Positions 44,651 to 54,061 are shown, numbered from the stretch's first letter. The stretch: 64,000 bases of DNA from JAAUTY01 sp964397305 (GCA_964397305.1 CAYNIP010000023.1:5406-69405), one strand, 5' to 3'. Notes: generated by a model not told the origin, from the sequence alone. Program-made: numbers and translations.

Positions 44651-45334
44651 ATGCCCTGGCCTGCGCGTATTCCTAAGCCAACGCAACGGTGGCTGCTCAT
44701 CGTCTTGGTCCTGTTGTCTCTGCTGCTGACGGGCTGGCTCCTGCCCCTGGGCTGGCGGCTCCAGGCCAGCGCCCGTAGCCCCGTCGATGCCTTCCTGGTC
44801 CTCGGCGGCAGCGTGCGGCGTGAGATTCATGTTGCTGAGCGTGCCCAGGACTATCCGGAGGCACGGATTCTCATTTCCAACGGCTCGCCGCCGCCCTGTG
44901 TGTGGCTGATTTTCCAGCGCGCTCAGGCCCCGAAGCGCCAAGTCTGGCTCGAGGGTTGTGCCCGCAATACCTTTGGGAATTTCTACTTCTGTGCGCCGTT
45001 GCTGGCGGACTGGAATGTTCGCCATGTCAAATTAGTGACTTCGAGCAAGCATTTGCCCCGGGCACTCTGGCTGGCTCAGATCCACCTCGGCGCGCGCGGT
45101 ATCTGGGTGGAACCCGACATCGCCGCCGAAACGGGGGTGCCGGCTAATTGGGAGACGTGGTGGAAGACGGCGCTGGATGTGGCCCGCAGTCTGCTCTGGG
45201 CGGCGATCGCGCCCTGGTTCTCACCGTCCTGTGAGCAAGTGCAACCCCTAGAGGCGGTTGATATGCAGGCCTGGACCCAGGTGGGTTTTAAGTGTGAGCA
45301 CCAGGCTGGCTTGTCAGACCGCCAGAAACCTTGA
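44651..45334 (+). CDS. YdcF/DUF218 family membrane protein
   Basis: This 227-residue protein has one N-terminal membrane helix (WLLIVLVLLSLLLTGWLLPL, about 14-33), then a DUF218 (YdcF/SanA/ElyC) domain: DAFLVLGGSVRREIHVAERA, ARILISNGSPPP, EGCARNTFGNFYF, VRHVKLVTSSKHLPRALWLAQ. Related proteins affect envelope integrity and vancomycin sensitivity in E. coli, with no defined reaction. The domain should face the periplasm if the helix is a signal anchor. ATG at 44651. Confidence 0.85.
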   Translation: MPWPARIPKPTQRWLLIVLVLLSLLLTGWLLPLGWRLQASARSPVDAFLVLGGSVRREIHVAERAQDYPEARILISNGSPPPCVWLIFQRAQAPKRQVWLEGCARNTFGNFYFCAPLLADWNVRHVKLVTSSKHLPRALWLAQIHLGARGIWVEPDIAAETGVPANWETWWKTALDVARSLLWAAIAPWFSPSCEQVQPLEAVDMQAWTQVGFKCEHQAGLSDRQKP

Positions 45335-45401
45335 GGGAGGGCGACCGGCTGCCCCGAATGCACTACAGTGAAGGCTGTTGCCACACTCATCCCCGCCTGC
45401 C

Positions 45402-46091
45402 GTGAACACCGCTGACTATTCCGAGATCGACCTTGCGCCTACGATTGAACAAGCGGTGTTGCACCCAACAGCCACGCCGGAGCAGGTGCAGCAGGCCTGT
45501 GCCGCTGCGGCCCAGTATGACTTTGCGGCTGTCTGTGTCTATCCCGTCGCTGTCCCCCTGGCGGTGGAGGCGCTCCACGGCAAAAAGCCCCAGGTCTGTA
45601 CCGTGATCGGCTTTCCCACGGGGGCAACAACAACGATGACCAAGCTCTATGAAGCCTGTGAAGCGGCCGATGCGGGGGCGACGGAGTTGGATGTGGTGCT
45701 GAATCTAGGCTGGCTCAAGAGCGGTCGGGAGGAAGCGGTGCATCAGGAGCTGGCCCAAATCTGTGAGGAAACGGGGCAGGTTGTCAAGGCGATTTTGGAA
45801 GTGAGCCTCCTGACGCCCCAGGAACTCCGTCAGGCGGTGGAACTCTGTCTTGATGCTGGGGCCCGCTATCTCAAAACCCACACGGGTTGGTTTGGGGGGG
45901 CGACGGTGGAGGAGGTGCGCGCGCTCAAGGAGCTGGTGGGCGATCGCGCCGGGATCAAAGCAGCCGGGGGCATCCGCACCGCTCCCCAGGCCCTGGAGCT
46001 GCTCCAAGCTGGGGCCACGCGCCTGGGGACTTCGCGGGGCCCTGAGTTGTTGCACCAGCGCGATCGCCTCCAAGAGTCCCCCAACGCTTAA
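45402..46091 (+). CDS. deoC: Deoxyribose-phosphate aldolase
   Basis: This 229-residue class I TIM-barrel aldolase interconverts 2-deoxyribose 5-phosphate with glyceraldehyde 3-phosphate and acetaldehyde. Blocks are YDFAAVCVYPVAVPLA, VCTVIGFPTGATTTMTKLYE, ATELDVVLNLGWLKSG, ARYLKTHTGWFGGATVEEV (Schiff-base Lys in YLKT) and AGIKAAGGIRTAPQALELL (second Lys). The start is uncertain: a GTG at 45402 aligns with other cyanobacterial DeoC starts, while a TTG at 45378 adds 8 residues. It converges on the ClpC-like gene with 14 bases between stops. Confidence 0.94.
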   Translation: MNTADYSEIDLAPTIEQAVLHPTATPEQVQQACAAAAQYDFAAVCVYPVAVPLAVEALHGKKPQVCTVIGFPTGATTTMTKLYEACEAADAGATELDVVLNLGWLKSGREEAVHQELAQICEETGQVVKAILEVSLLTPQELRQAVELCLDAGARYLKTHTGWFGGATVEEVRALKELVGDRAGIKAAGGIRTAPQALELLQAGATRLGTSRGPELLHQRDRLQESPNA

Positions 46092-46105
46092 GGCGATCGC
46101 CGACC

Positions 46106-48523
46106 TCAAGCGGTCAAGGTCGGGAGCCGCGATCGCCCGGAGGCCTGAGTCGAATCCCCCGGCTCACCTGCCGTTCCGGCCTGAGCGTGCAGGACCACCT
46201 GCCCCGCCGCGTCCACCGTAACCTGCACGGTCTGCCCGCCTTGGACCCGGCCGGCGAGCAGGGCCTCCGTGAGGGGATCAGCGAGCAGGCGGGTCAGAGC
46301 CCGTCCTACGGAACGGGCCCCCGAAGGGGGATCGTAGCCTTGGTTCACGAGCTGGGCTGTGAAGGCGGCGCTGACCTCGAGGGTTAAACCCTCCTCCAGG
46401 AGCAGGCGATCGCGCCAATCCCGTAGCAGCCGCTCCGCAATCTGGCCGATCTCAGTCCGGCTCAGGGGCTGGAAGAGGATGATCTCGTCCAAGCGGTTGA
46501 GAAACTCCGGCTGAAAATGCTGCTTCAGGTCGGCATGGACCTGGGCCTGGAGGTGCTGGGAGGCCTCCTTAGTCCTGGGATCGGCGCGATGGAACCCCAG
46601 GCCTCGTCCGCCTTGGGCGATCGCCCGCGAGCCCAGGTTGGAGGTCATCACAATCAGCGCATTCCGGAAGCTGACCCGGCGACCCTGGCTGTCGGTCAAT
46701 TGCCCCTCTTCCAGAACGTGCAGCAGTAAATTGAGCACAGCCGGGTGGGCCTTTTCGATGTCCTCGAGCAGCACCAACGCAGAGGGCCGCCGCCGGATCG
46801 CCGCCGTGAGTTGGCCGCCCTCCTCGTGACCTCGATAGCCCGGCGGCACACCGATGAGCTTCGCCACCGCGGCCGGCTCCTGGTACTCGGACATATCCAG
46901 GCGCATCAGGGCCGCCTCAGAACCAAACAGGAAGGTTGCGAGGGCTTGAGCCAGCGCTGTTTTCCCCACCCCGGTGGGGCCCGTGAAGAGGAAGCTGCCC
47001 CGGGGCCGGTGGGGATCGTGCAACCCCACCCGCGCTCGCCGTACCGCCCGCGCGACCGCTTGCACGGCGGCCGCTTGCCCGATCAGGCGTTCTTGCAGGG
47101 CGGCCTCAAGGTGCAGGAGCAACTCGGATTCCGGCTCGGTGAGCTTCGTAACGGGCACGCCCGTCCAACTCGTAACGATCTGGGCCACGTCGTCGGCGGT
47201 GACTTCAGTGGGAGTCCCGGACGCGGACGGGGATCGCAGCGATCGCCGCACCCGTACCCGCGAACCAGCCTCATCGATCAGGTCGATGGCCTTGTCGGGC
47301 AGGCGGCGTTCGGGAATGTAGTGCTGGGCTAGGGTGGCGGCTGCCTCCAAGGCGGCGGTGGTCATCGTGACGCGGTGATGGGCCTCGTAGCGGGGGCGCA
47401 GGCCGTGGAGAATCGCGATCGTCTCAGGGACGGTGGGTTCTCCAACCCAAACGGGCTGGAAGCGGCGCGCTAGGGCAGCGTCCGACTCGATCTGCTGGCG
47501 ATACTCCTCGCTGGTGGTCGTGCCCAAGCACTGCAACTCACCCCGGGCGAGGGCGGGCTTGAGCACATTAGCGGCGTCCAGGGGGCCGCCCCGGCCCCCG
47601 GCCCCGACCAGCGTGTGGATTTCGTCGATCACCAGGATGATGTTGCCGGCCTGGCGGACTTCGGCCAGGATGCTGTGCAGCCGCGCCTCAAACTCGCCGC
47701 GAAACTGTGTGCCGGCTAGCAGGGCGGCCAGATCCAGGCTCACTACTTGCTGATCCAGGAGGGCGTCGGGAACTGCCCCGGCGACGATGCGCTGGGCCAG
47801 GCCGACGGCGATCGCGCTCTTGCCGACCCCGGGTTCCCCGACCAAAAGGGGGTTATTCTTCGTGCGGCGACCGAGAATGTGCAAGACCCGCTGGACCTCG
47901 CGCTCCCGCCCCACCAGAGGATCGAGGCGGCCCAGGGCGGCTTGCTCCGTCAGATTGAGGCTGAACTGGGCCAAGCATGGGGGCGGGGCCAGCCAGTCCA
48001 GCTCGAAGGGCGATCGCGTCGCCTCGAGAGTCTCCGCCCCCAACTCTGGCGGCGGGTCCGCAAAGAGAGCGAACAAATCCAATTCGTCCCCAGCCATGAG
48101 GTGGTGCTCAAGGTCTGCACAGAGTTGCCTAAGATCAATGCCCTGTATGTCTAAGATCCGAGCGGCGACGCTCTCCGCATCGCGGGCGATCGCCAGGAGC
48201 AGGTGCTCGGTGCCCACATAGGCCTGGCCGCCCTGGCGGGCCTCGACAAAGGCTTGCTCAAAGATTTGTTGGGCGCGGGGGGTGAAGGGCGTGTTGGTCG
48301 TCGTGCGATAGAGGCCGCGGCCGATGAGTTGATCCGTGACCTGGCGCAGAGCCGCGAGGGTCAAGCCCGCTGCTTGCAGCACTTGAGCGGCGATCGCCTG
48401 TCCTTCCGCGAGCAGCCCAAGGAGCAAGTGCTCTGTCCCCGCCAAGGCATGGCCGGAGTGGTGAGCCTCTTCCTGGGCCAGCATGATCGCTTTGAGGGCG
48501 GGATGGGCAAAGTATTCAAACAT
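46106..48523 (-). CDS. ClpC-type AAA+ ATPase lacking the middle domain
   Basis: This is an 805-residue HSP100 protein. Two Clp N repeats (1-70, 77-140) are followed by a low-complexity linker. AAA-1 has Walker A GEPGVGKS (229-236), Walker B VIDEIH (D300, E301) and pore loop GTQFRGEFE. AAA-2 has Walker A GPTGVGKT (515-522) and pore loop GYRG. The GLGF loop (641-644) is of the type that docks ClpP/ClpR. Two oddities stand out. The coiled-coil M domain normally between the two AAA rings is reduced to about 20 residues (421-441). The second Walker B reads VLLEDIEKAH, with the acidic pair as E587-D588 instead of the canonical Asp-Glu. It probably unfolds proteins for a Clp protease, with altered regulation; it is not the standard ClpC1. 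Confidence 0.9.
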   Translation of the reverse strand: MFEYFAHPALKAIMLAQEEAHHSGHALAGTEHLLLGLLAEGQAIAAQVLQAAGLTLAALRQVTDQLIGRGLYRTTTNTPFTPRAQQIFEQAFVEARQGGQAYVGTEHLLLAIARDAESVAARILDIQGIDLRQLCADLEHHLMAGDELDLFALFADPPPELGAETLEATRSPFELDWLAPPPCLAQFSLNLTEQAALGRLDPLVGREREVQRVLHILGRRTKNNPLLVGEPGVGKSAIAVGLAQRIVAGAVPDALLDQQVVSLDLAALLAGTQFRGEFEARLHSILAEVRQAGNIILVIDEIHTLVGAGGRGGPLDAANVLKPALARGELQCLGTTTSEEYRQQIESDAALARRFQPVWVGEPTVPETIAILHGLRPRYEAHHRVTMTTAALEAAATLAQHYIPERRLPDKAIDLIDEAGSRVRVRRSLRSPSASGTPTEVTADDVAQIVTSWTGVPVTKLTEPESELLLHLEAALQERLIGQAAAVQAVARAVRRARVGLHDPHRPRGSFLFTGPTGVGKTALAQALATFLFGSEAALMRLDMSEYQEPAAVAKLIGVPPGYRGHEEGGQLTAAIRRRPSALVLLEDIEKAHPAVLNLLLHVLEEGQLTDSQGRRVSFRNALIVMTSNLGSRAIAQGGRGLGFHRADPRTKEASQHLQAQVHADLKQHFQPEFLNRLDEIILFQPLSRTEIGQIAERLLRDWRDRLLLEEGLTLEVSAAFTAQLVNQGYDPPSGARSVGRALTRLLADPLTEALLAGRVQGGQTVQVTVDAAGQVVLHAQAGTAGEPGDSTQASGRSRLPTLTA

Positions 48524-48830
48524 GGCGGGGCAAAGAGCGCTGAGGGTATGCTTTTTCGACTTCTGTATCCAGCTTAACGATTCCGGACGCTGTGTCCCCC
48601 GTCACGATAACCGTCTTGGGGGGGAGTCGTGCCAGCTCGGTCCGGAAAATTGGCTGCCCGATCCCCGATCACTGCATAGGTTCCTATCCCTGGGAACTAA
48701 AGCTCGGTAGAATCAATGGCATAATCCGAGTACTTACGCATATTTACGGATAGAGCTGACTCGTTGCTGAGTCATTTACAGCCCCTGTCCAACCGCGACT
48801 GTCCCTGTTTAGCAACTTGTCAACCGACCG
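48524..48830. other. ClpC-like / hypothetical divergent intergenic region
   Basis: 307 bases between divergent starts. AT-rich at 48715-48760 (GTAGAATCAATGGCATAATCC), which could hold a promoter. No gene was seen. Confidence 0.5.
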
Positions 48831-49244
48831 ATGGCTTCTTCCTCGTCCTCAATGCTTGACCGCGATCGCCTCGTGGCCCTTGCCCGCAACGGAAACGGTC
48901 GCGCCCTAGCGTACCTGTTCCAGCAGGCCCTGCATCCCCGCCGCCTCGCCGTCGTCAAAACTCGCTATGCCCAAGGAACCTTGCGGCTGTTGGTGGAATC
49001 GGTGGATGGCGTCGCGCCGCCGGAGGTCTTCAAGCTCCTGCGCCTGGTCCTCACCCGCCATAACATCCAAGCCGTGAGGCAGCTCAAGGTCTATGCCCGT
49101 CGCCGCCACCAGGCCGGCCTGGACTGGGTTCACACCCTAACGCTCCGGGCCCGGCCGCGGCCGCCCCTGCACCCCCTCAACCTCTCGCCAGCAGAAAGAA
49201 ATGTTAACTTCCTCAAAAAGGTCGAGTTTCCCCAGGCTGAGTAG
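48831..49244 (+). CDS. Small cyanobacterial domain protein of unknown function
   Basis: This 137-residue basic protein contains the segment RLVALARNGNGRALAYLFQQALHPRRLAVVKTRYAQGTLRLLVES, then VFKLLRLVLTRHNIQAVRQLKVYARRRHQAGLDW. It resembles a small alpha/beta domain that I recall at the start of several cyanobacterial proteins (pattern LAxxGxPxAIAxLxNxxL...VKVYGRQ). Here it stands alone with a basic tail. No function is known. ATG at 48831. It converges on sigA. Confidence 0.72.
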   Translation: MASSSSSMLDRDRLVALARNGNGRALAYLFQQALHPRRLAVVKTRYAQGTLRLLVESVDGVAPPEVFKLLRLVLTRHNIQAVRQLKVYARRRHQAGLDWVHTLTLRARPRPPLHPLNLSPAERNVNFLKKVEFPQAE

Positions 49245-49362
49245 GGCGACCCCGCCGTGCGCGCGCTCCGAGGGGCTTGGCCAGACCGTGACCCCGGGCC
49301 AAGCCAAAGCCCGGTGGCGGCTTGGCGCTACCGGGCTCGGGCACGGGCTAGACCAGAGGGCG

Positions 49363-50478
49363 CTAGCGAATGTATTCTTTCAGGATGCTGTTGCGGTTGG
49401 GGTGGCGCAACTTCCGGAGGGCCTTGGCTTCGATTTGCCGAATCCGTTCCCGCGTGACATTAAAAATCTGGCCGATCTCTTCCAGGGTTTTCATGCGACC
49501 GTCATCCAGGCCGTAGCGCAGACGCAACACATCGCGCTCCCGGGGGCTGAGGGTATCGAGCACGCTCTCCAAGTCTTCACGCAGCAGGCTCTTCGAGACT
49601 TGATCCTCAGGGGTTTCGCCATCGGCTTCGATGAAGTCCCCCAGACGAGAATCTTCTTCTTTGCCGATCGGGGTTTCCAGGGAGATCGGCAACTGCGCCG
49701 ACTTGGCGATGAAGCGGAGCTTCTCGATTGTCATCTCCATGCGTGTGGCGATCTCTTCTTCGGTCGGCTTGCGCCCCATTTCCTGGGAGAGGATCTTGGT
49801 GGTTTTCTTGATCCGGGAGATGGTTTCGTAGAGGTGGACCGGCAGGCGGATGGTGCGCGACTGGTCGGCGATCGCCCGCGTGATCGCTTGGCGAATCCAC
49901 CAGGTTGCATAGGTGGAGAACTTGTAGCCCTTGGCGTGGTCGAATTTTTCGGCGGCGCGAATCAAACCCAGGGAGCCTTCCTGAATCAGGTCTTGGAAGG
50001 AGAGACCGCGATTCATGTACTTCTTGGCGATCGACACCACGAGGCGCAGGTTCGACTGCACCATCTTGTCCTTCGCGCGGCGACCGATGAACAGGCGACG
50101 ACGGAACTCGGACAGCTCCATCTTCACCTCTTTTGCCCACTCGGCATCGGTCGGCTCACAGCCGAGCTTGCCCATCAGGCGCTCGCGCACCCGTTCAAAC
50201 TCCAGCAGTTCGGCAATTTTGCGCGCCAGCTCAATTTCCTCTTCAGCCCGCAGCAAGCGAATGCGGCCGATCTCTTGGAGATAAATCCGGATCGAGTCCT
50301 CAGTGTAGGGCTTCTTCTTCGCCTGCTCGCGGCGGCGCGCGGCAGTGGTCTTGGACTCGCGGCTACCCTCCGCGGCAGCTCCATCGTCGTCAGCCGCGCG
50401 TTCGACATCTTCATCTAGCAACAGCTCCACTTCACTGGGCGGTGCGATCGTGGCGATATCGTAATTCGTTTGGGTCAT
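49363..50478 (-). CDS. sigA: Primary (group 1) RNA polymerase sigma factor
   Basis: This 371-residue SigA/RpoD has an acidic N-terminal region (VELLLDEDVERAADDDG), then YTEDSIRIYLQEIGRIRLL (region 1.2), NLRLVVSIAKKYMNRGLSFQDLIQEGSLGLIRAAEKFD (region 2), FSTYATWWIRQAITRAIADQSRTIRLPVH (2.4-3.0), and region 4 with LSPRERDVLRLRYGLDDG and the HTH TLEEIGQIFNVTRERIRQIE. Length and the complete regions 1.2-4 fit the essential housekeeping factor of cyanobacteria. ATG at 50478. It probably recognises the -35/-10 promoters of most genes here. Confidence 0.97.
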   Translation of the reverse strand: MTQTNYDIATIAPPSEVELLLDEDVERAADDDGAAAEGSRESKTTAARRREQAKKKPYTEDSIRIYLQEIGRIRLLRAEEEIELARKIAELLEFERVRERLMGKLGCEPTDAEWAKEVKMELSEFRRRLFIGRRAKDKMVQSNLRLVVSIAKKYMNRGLSFQDLIQEGSLGLIRAAEKFDHAKGYKFSTYATWWIRQAITRAIADQSRTIRLPVHLYETISRIKKTTKILSQEMGRKPTEEEIATRMEMTIEKLRFIAKSAQLPISLETPIGKEEDSRLGDFIEADGETPEDQVSKSLLREDLESVLDTLSPRERDVLRLRYGLDDGRMKTLEEIGQIFNVTRERIRQIEAKALRKLRHPNRNSILKEYIR

Positions 50479-51097
50479 GCCGTTTTCCTCTTGCTCCTTC
50501 AGTTACAGACCAAAACACTGGCCACAGGCTCAGCGCAAACACAGGGCGCTACTCAGAGAGCATCGCCTTGCTGAATACAACCTGTTCGTTTGCCTCGCAT
50601 TTCTTAAAGTACCGCAGAGCTAAACTGGGGTAAGGGCGAAAGCCGCCCCTGGAGTCAGTTTCGCCGGGTTTTCGGGCCAGCAAATCGCTGAAAACCTCTC
50701 CGATTGTAACCTCTCCCTCTGAGATATGGGGATCGTCCCCCAACAATTTAGTTCGCTTTGCTACCAAAAGGATGGCCCCTGGGCAGACGAACCAGCCTGG
50801 TCCCCGTCGCTAACCGCTATTGCGGGTGATCCGGTCGCCTCAACTGCACCTCAGAATTGCAAGGGATAAGCGTCACTTACGGCAGGGCTCGCGCTCGCTG
50901 TCCGCCATTTTAGTGAATCCTGGGCCGAATGGGCGGATGCAGTGTTAAAAATTCCTGCCAGAGAGTATTGCTCCGGGGACAACTCAGCCATAGTACCCGC
51001 TGCACGGTGAGCTACTTTAGAAGGATGGGTTGGGCGGTGACTGGGACTGGTCCAGGCTTCCTGCACCCACTGTCGAGCCGACCTTCTCCCCGGTGCT
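50479..51097. other. sigA / DUF1574 divergent intergenic region
   Basis: About 620 bases, long for this genome, consistent with complex sigA regulation or an untranslated leader. I see no protein gene, tRNA or recognisable known RNA, and no clear -35/-10 pair. Confidence 0.5.
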
Positions 51098-52480
51098 ATG
51101 CTCCCTCCTTCCTTACTGCGACGGTTTTATGTAGCTGGCTGCTGTCTCTTGGTCGGTTGTGCCGGCTGGCCCCTCGCGGAGCAAGCACCGCTGGAGCCGA
51201 GGCCGGACCGTAGCCAGCCGACAGCGACGGCCGGCCAGGATTGTGAGCCTCGGTCGCCCCTGGCGCGGGCGATCGCCCAGGCCGAAGTCGCGGCCGCACA
51301 ATCCCAAACAGCGGCGACGGCGGCGGACTGGAACGCGGCGGCGATCGCCTGGATGCAGGCGATCACCACCCTGCAAACCGTGCCCCTGAACAGCCCCCAG
51401 CGGACCTTTGCCCTCAAAAAAGTCGCTGAGTACGAGCGCAATCTCGCGGTTGCTCAGCAGCGGGCCGCCGTGGCCACGGACCCGCTGCCCTTTCCCAGCT
51501 TTGGCAGCCAGTTTCTGGATGAACAGTTGCGCCTCTTTCTCTCGGTGAATGCGGTCCTGGGGCCGCCCGAAGTCTTAATTGTCGGCAGCTCCCGGGCCCT
51601 TCAGGGCGTTGACCCGCGCCAACTCCAAGCAGCACGCCGCCAACAGGGGGAGGCGAGCTTGCGGATCTTTAACTTTGGGGTTAATGGGGCCACGGCTCAG
51701 ACCGTGGATTTTCTAGTCCGGGAATTGTTGACCCCGGAGCAAGCGCCAGCGCTCATTCTCTGGGCCGATGGCGCCCGGGCCCTGAATAGCGGCCGCCCCG
51801 ATCGCACTCAGGCGGCGATCGCCAGCTCCCCTGGCTACGCTGCCCTGGCCCAAGACCAACGCCCCACCTTGCCCCCGGCTCCGGCCGGGGACGCTCCTGA
51901 CTGTCCTCCCCCGACCTCGGCTGCAACGACCCTCTGGGAGTTGGGCCTCGCCCGCTGGTGGCCGGGGGCGCGCCTGGCTTGGGCTGCGGATGTCCGGGCG
52001 ATTGATGCCTACGGCTTTTTGGCGGTGGGCGATCGCTTTGATCCGAACGTTTACTATCAGCGCTTCCCTCGGGTCGCGGGTCGCTACGATGGCGACTACC
52101 AGGATCTCAACTTCGGCGGCGTCCAACAGGCCGCCCTGATGCGGCTGGTGCAATACACGCGCTCGCGCCAGATCCCGCTGGTCTTTGTCAATCTGCCCCT
52201 CAGCGAGGATTACCTAGACCGGACGCGCGCCGAGGCAGAGGTGGAGTTCCGCGCCTTCATGGAGCAGCAGGCCCAGGCCTTGGGGTTCCAGTTCCTGGAT
52301 TGGGGGGGACAGTGGCGCGATCGCCCCGAGTTCTTCGCCGATCCCAGCCACCTCAACCGAGCCGGAGCCGCGGTGATCGCGTCGCAACTGGCCGCCACCC
52401 CCGACCTCCCCTGGCCGAGGCCAGCCCCGCCACCCCCACCGAACCCAGACGTAACGCTGCCACCACCGCCGGGGGAGTAG
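51098..52480 (+). CDS. DUF1574 SGNH-like lipoprotein
   Basis: This protein has 460 residues. A signal peptide with lipobox LLVGC|A marks a lipoprotein anchored outside the cell membrane. The domain begins around 150 with PEVLIVGSSRALQGVDPRQL, an SGNH-hydrolase-like block with the candidate nucleophile Ser in GSSR, and contains IFNFGVNGATAQTVDFL. It ends with FADPSHLNRAGAAVIASQL, where DPSH supplies the Asp-His pair. DUF1574 is typical of cyanobacteria and has no established substrate. The tail is proline-rich (PRPAPPPPPNPDVTLPPPPG). ATG at 51098. Confidence 0.83.
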   Translation: MLPPSLLRRFYVAGCCLLVGCAGWPLAEQAPLEPRPDRSQPTATAGQDCEPRSPLARAIAQAEVAAAQSQTAATAADWNAAAIAWMQAITTLQTVPLNSPQRTFALKKVAEYERNLAVAQQRAAVATDPLPFPSFGSQFLDEQLRLFLSVNAVLGPPEVLIVGSSRALQGVDPRQLQAARRQQGEASLRIFNFGVNGATAQTVDFLVRELLTPEQAPALILWADGARALNSGRPDRTQAAIASSPGYAALAQDQRPTLPPAPAGDAPDCPPPTSAATTLWELGLARWWPGARLAWAADVRAIDAYGFLAVGDRFDPNVYYQRFPRVAGRYDGDYQDLNFGGVQQAALMRLVQYTRSRQIPLVFVNLPLSEDYLDRTRAEAEVEFRAFMEQQAQALGFQFLDWGGQWRDRPEFFADPSHLNRAGAAVIASQLAATPDLPWPRPAPPPPPNPDVTLPPPPGE

Positions 52481-52540
52481 GGAAAACTAGCACGCTCTCA
52501 GGACCAAAGCGCCCCGCCCCTTGACGAGAGGGTACGTCTC

Positions 52541-52632
52541 GCTTAGGAAACCCCCCTTCGCCCTACTGGAGAGAACGGGCCGGGGGCTGTCGGCGCGCAG
52601 CGGGGGCAAACTTGCACAACTGAGCAGCATCC
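52541..52632 (+). repeat. Dispersed repeat family D, copy 2
   Basis: A diverged copy of 22501-22603, sharing CCCCTTCGCCCT, GGCCGGGGG, CGCGCAGCGG and ACTGAG in the same order. It overlaps only intergenic sequence. Confidence 0.5.
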
Positions 52633-52634
52633 AT

Positions 52635-52988
52635 TTACGGGCGACCCAGTTCAACATCTCGAATCTTCGCTACCCCCTGTTCCGAGGTGACAACAAGGGT
52701 GACGCCCTCGCTATAGACATCGCCACCAATGCTCACGTAGACCCAGCCTAGATCAGACGATTGCTGACCCGGCCAAGTGGTCCTACTTTGAACTACCTCA
52801 ATCGGGCCAATCACACTCCAGGCAAGCGGTACGATGCTTTCAAAAGCAGCCTGCAAGTGTTCAACTGTATTCCATTGACGGTAGGCCTGGCTCGTTAATG
52901 CGTAGGCCTCCCGGTATTGGCGCTCTGCGAGTAACTTGGCAAACTCTAAGGCAATTCCCCGGTAGTCTGACAGGTCCCAAGTCTGCAC
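52635..52988 (-). CDS. Hypothetical protein, possibly NTF2-like
   Basis: This 117-residue soluble protein has a pattern of helices then a curved beta-sheet: ALEFAKLLAERQYREAYALTSQAYRQW, then AWSVIGPIEVVQSRT, then GWVYVSIGGDVYSEGVTLVVTSEQG and KIRDVELG. This resembles NTF2/SnoaL-type or DUF4864-like small domains, but I cannot name a family with confidence. The start is a GTG at 52988 with no strong ribosome site. Its base composition is less GC-rich than its neighbours, which could mean recent arrival. It stands alone between repeats. Confidence 0.6.
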   Translation of the reverse strand: MQTWDLSDYRGIALEFAKLLAERQYREAYALTSQAYRQWNTVEHLQAAFESIVPLAWSVIGPIEVVQSRTTWPGQQSSDLGWVYVSIGGDVYSEGVTLVVTSEQGVAKIRDVELGRP

Positions 52989-53434
52989 TGCTCATTGCTC
53001 CGTTGAACAGATGGAATCATTTTAACGGGCCCTGCGCTCCCTGCTCCCGCTCACGGTGCATCTCCCTAGGGCACGATGGTTGCCTTGAGCCAAAAAAGAA
53101 GAAGAGTCCACAACTCCCTTGCTCAGGAGAGCCCGGGGGATTTCCCAACTCGTCTCAACCGGTTGGGAGGGGTTGGGGGCGGGACTCCGGAAGGAGGCCT
53201 CGGGCTTGCCGGCTCCCCGGCTCCTGTCCTGGGAGTCGGGGTTGGGAAGTGGGGGGAAAGCCTGAACCGCAAGGGGTGGACGAAACAAAGTGCGGCTCCC
53301 CTGAAATTTTGAGCGATGGTTCCAGGAGCAGAGTGTAGCCCTCTTCGGGGTTACGGGGCCCCCTCTGCGAGAAGCCGCTGCGGGGGCAAGAGCTGCGCCC
53401 CCGTGGGATACACCCGGAGCGTTTCCCGACTCCC
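52989..53434. other. Intergenic region with family A remnant
   Basis: 446 bases with no supported gene. The right half is the A5 fragment. 53090-53270 is GC-rich with short inverted words but no clear structure. Confidence 0.5.
53274..53372 (-). mobile_element. Family A element, end fragment (A5)
   Basis: GGGTGGACGAAACAAAGTGC, then GGCTCCCCTGAAATTTTGAGCG and AGAGTGTAGCC...TTACGGG matches about 100 bases of the GGGTGGACGA end of A2 (54871 onward) in the same orientation. The rest of the element is missing. The boundary is approximate. Confidence 0.7.
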
Positions 53435-54061
53435 TCACTCTTGAGCATTTTTGCCATAGGCCTCCCAGGCAAGATCCACGAGGCCACTCATGAGCGCCAC
53501 CGCCACCACGGCTCCCCCTTTGCGGCCGCTGACGCGAATGTTAGGGACCAGGGAATCTTGCAGCCGCTCCTTGGCAACATCTGCATCCACGAAGCCGCAG
53601 GGCGTCCCAATGACCAAGGCTGGGCGAATTTCTTCTGCTTCGATCAGTTCCACCAGTTCTATCAAAGCGGTCTGGGCCTGGCCAATGACGAAGATCGCTT
53701 CTGGGTAGCGTTTGGCGAGCGTGTGCAGCCCCCAAGCGGCTTGGGTCTTTTCCTTTTGAGGGCGGGCGATGGTCTCCATGCTGCAATAGACCGGGTTAGC
53801 AAAGGTCTGCTGGATGGCTGGCGCGATCCCCACTTGCACCATCGGCACATCGACCACGATCGTGGTGCGGGCGGCGAGGGCGGCGGCTCCGGCTTGCAGC
53901 GATCGCTCCGAAAAGGCGATCGCCGCGCGATAGTCAAAATCGGCGGTCGCGTAGATCGCACGGCGCACTAGTTCATATTCAGCCGGGGTGAGGAGGTGTT
54001 CGCCAAATTCGCGATCAATCAGGGCTAAGCTTTGCGCGTCCGTCTGGTGCCATTCCATCAT
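53435..54061 (-). CDS. cobH: Precorrin-8X methylmutase
   Basis: This 208-residue enzyme moves a methyl group from C-11 to C-12 of (cobalt-)precorrin-8 in cobalamin synthesis. Family blocks are RRAIYATADFDYRAAIAFSERSL, TTIVVDVPMVQVGI, NPVYCSMET, GQAQTALIELVELIEAEEIRPALVIGTPCGFVDADVAKERL and VSGRKGGAVVAVALMSGLVDLA. CobH and CbiC are equivalent, and in cyanobacteria either name is used. It precedes no other cobalamin gene here. Start at 54061 or the next Met codon. Confidence 0.94.
   Translation of the reverse strand: MMEWHQTDAQSLALIDREFGEHLLTPAEYELVRRAIYATADFDYRAAIAFSERSLQAGAAALAARTTIVVDVPMVQVGIAPAIQQTFANPVYCSMETIARPQKEKTQAAWGLHTLAKRYPEAIFVIGQAQTALIELVELIEAEEIRPALVIGTPCGFVDADVAKERLQDSLVPNIRVSGRKGGAVVAVALMSGLVDLAWEAYGKNAQE

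Noticed and set aside
52635..52988. Treating the small NTF2-like frame as non-coding
   Set aside because: It has a protein-like hydrophobic pattern, no low-complexity shadow features and no competing gene on the other strand, so I kept it at moderate confidence.
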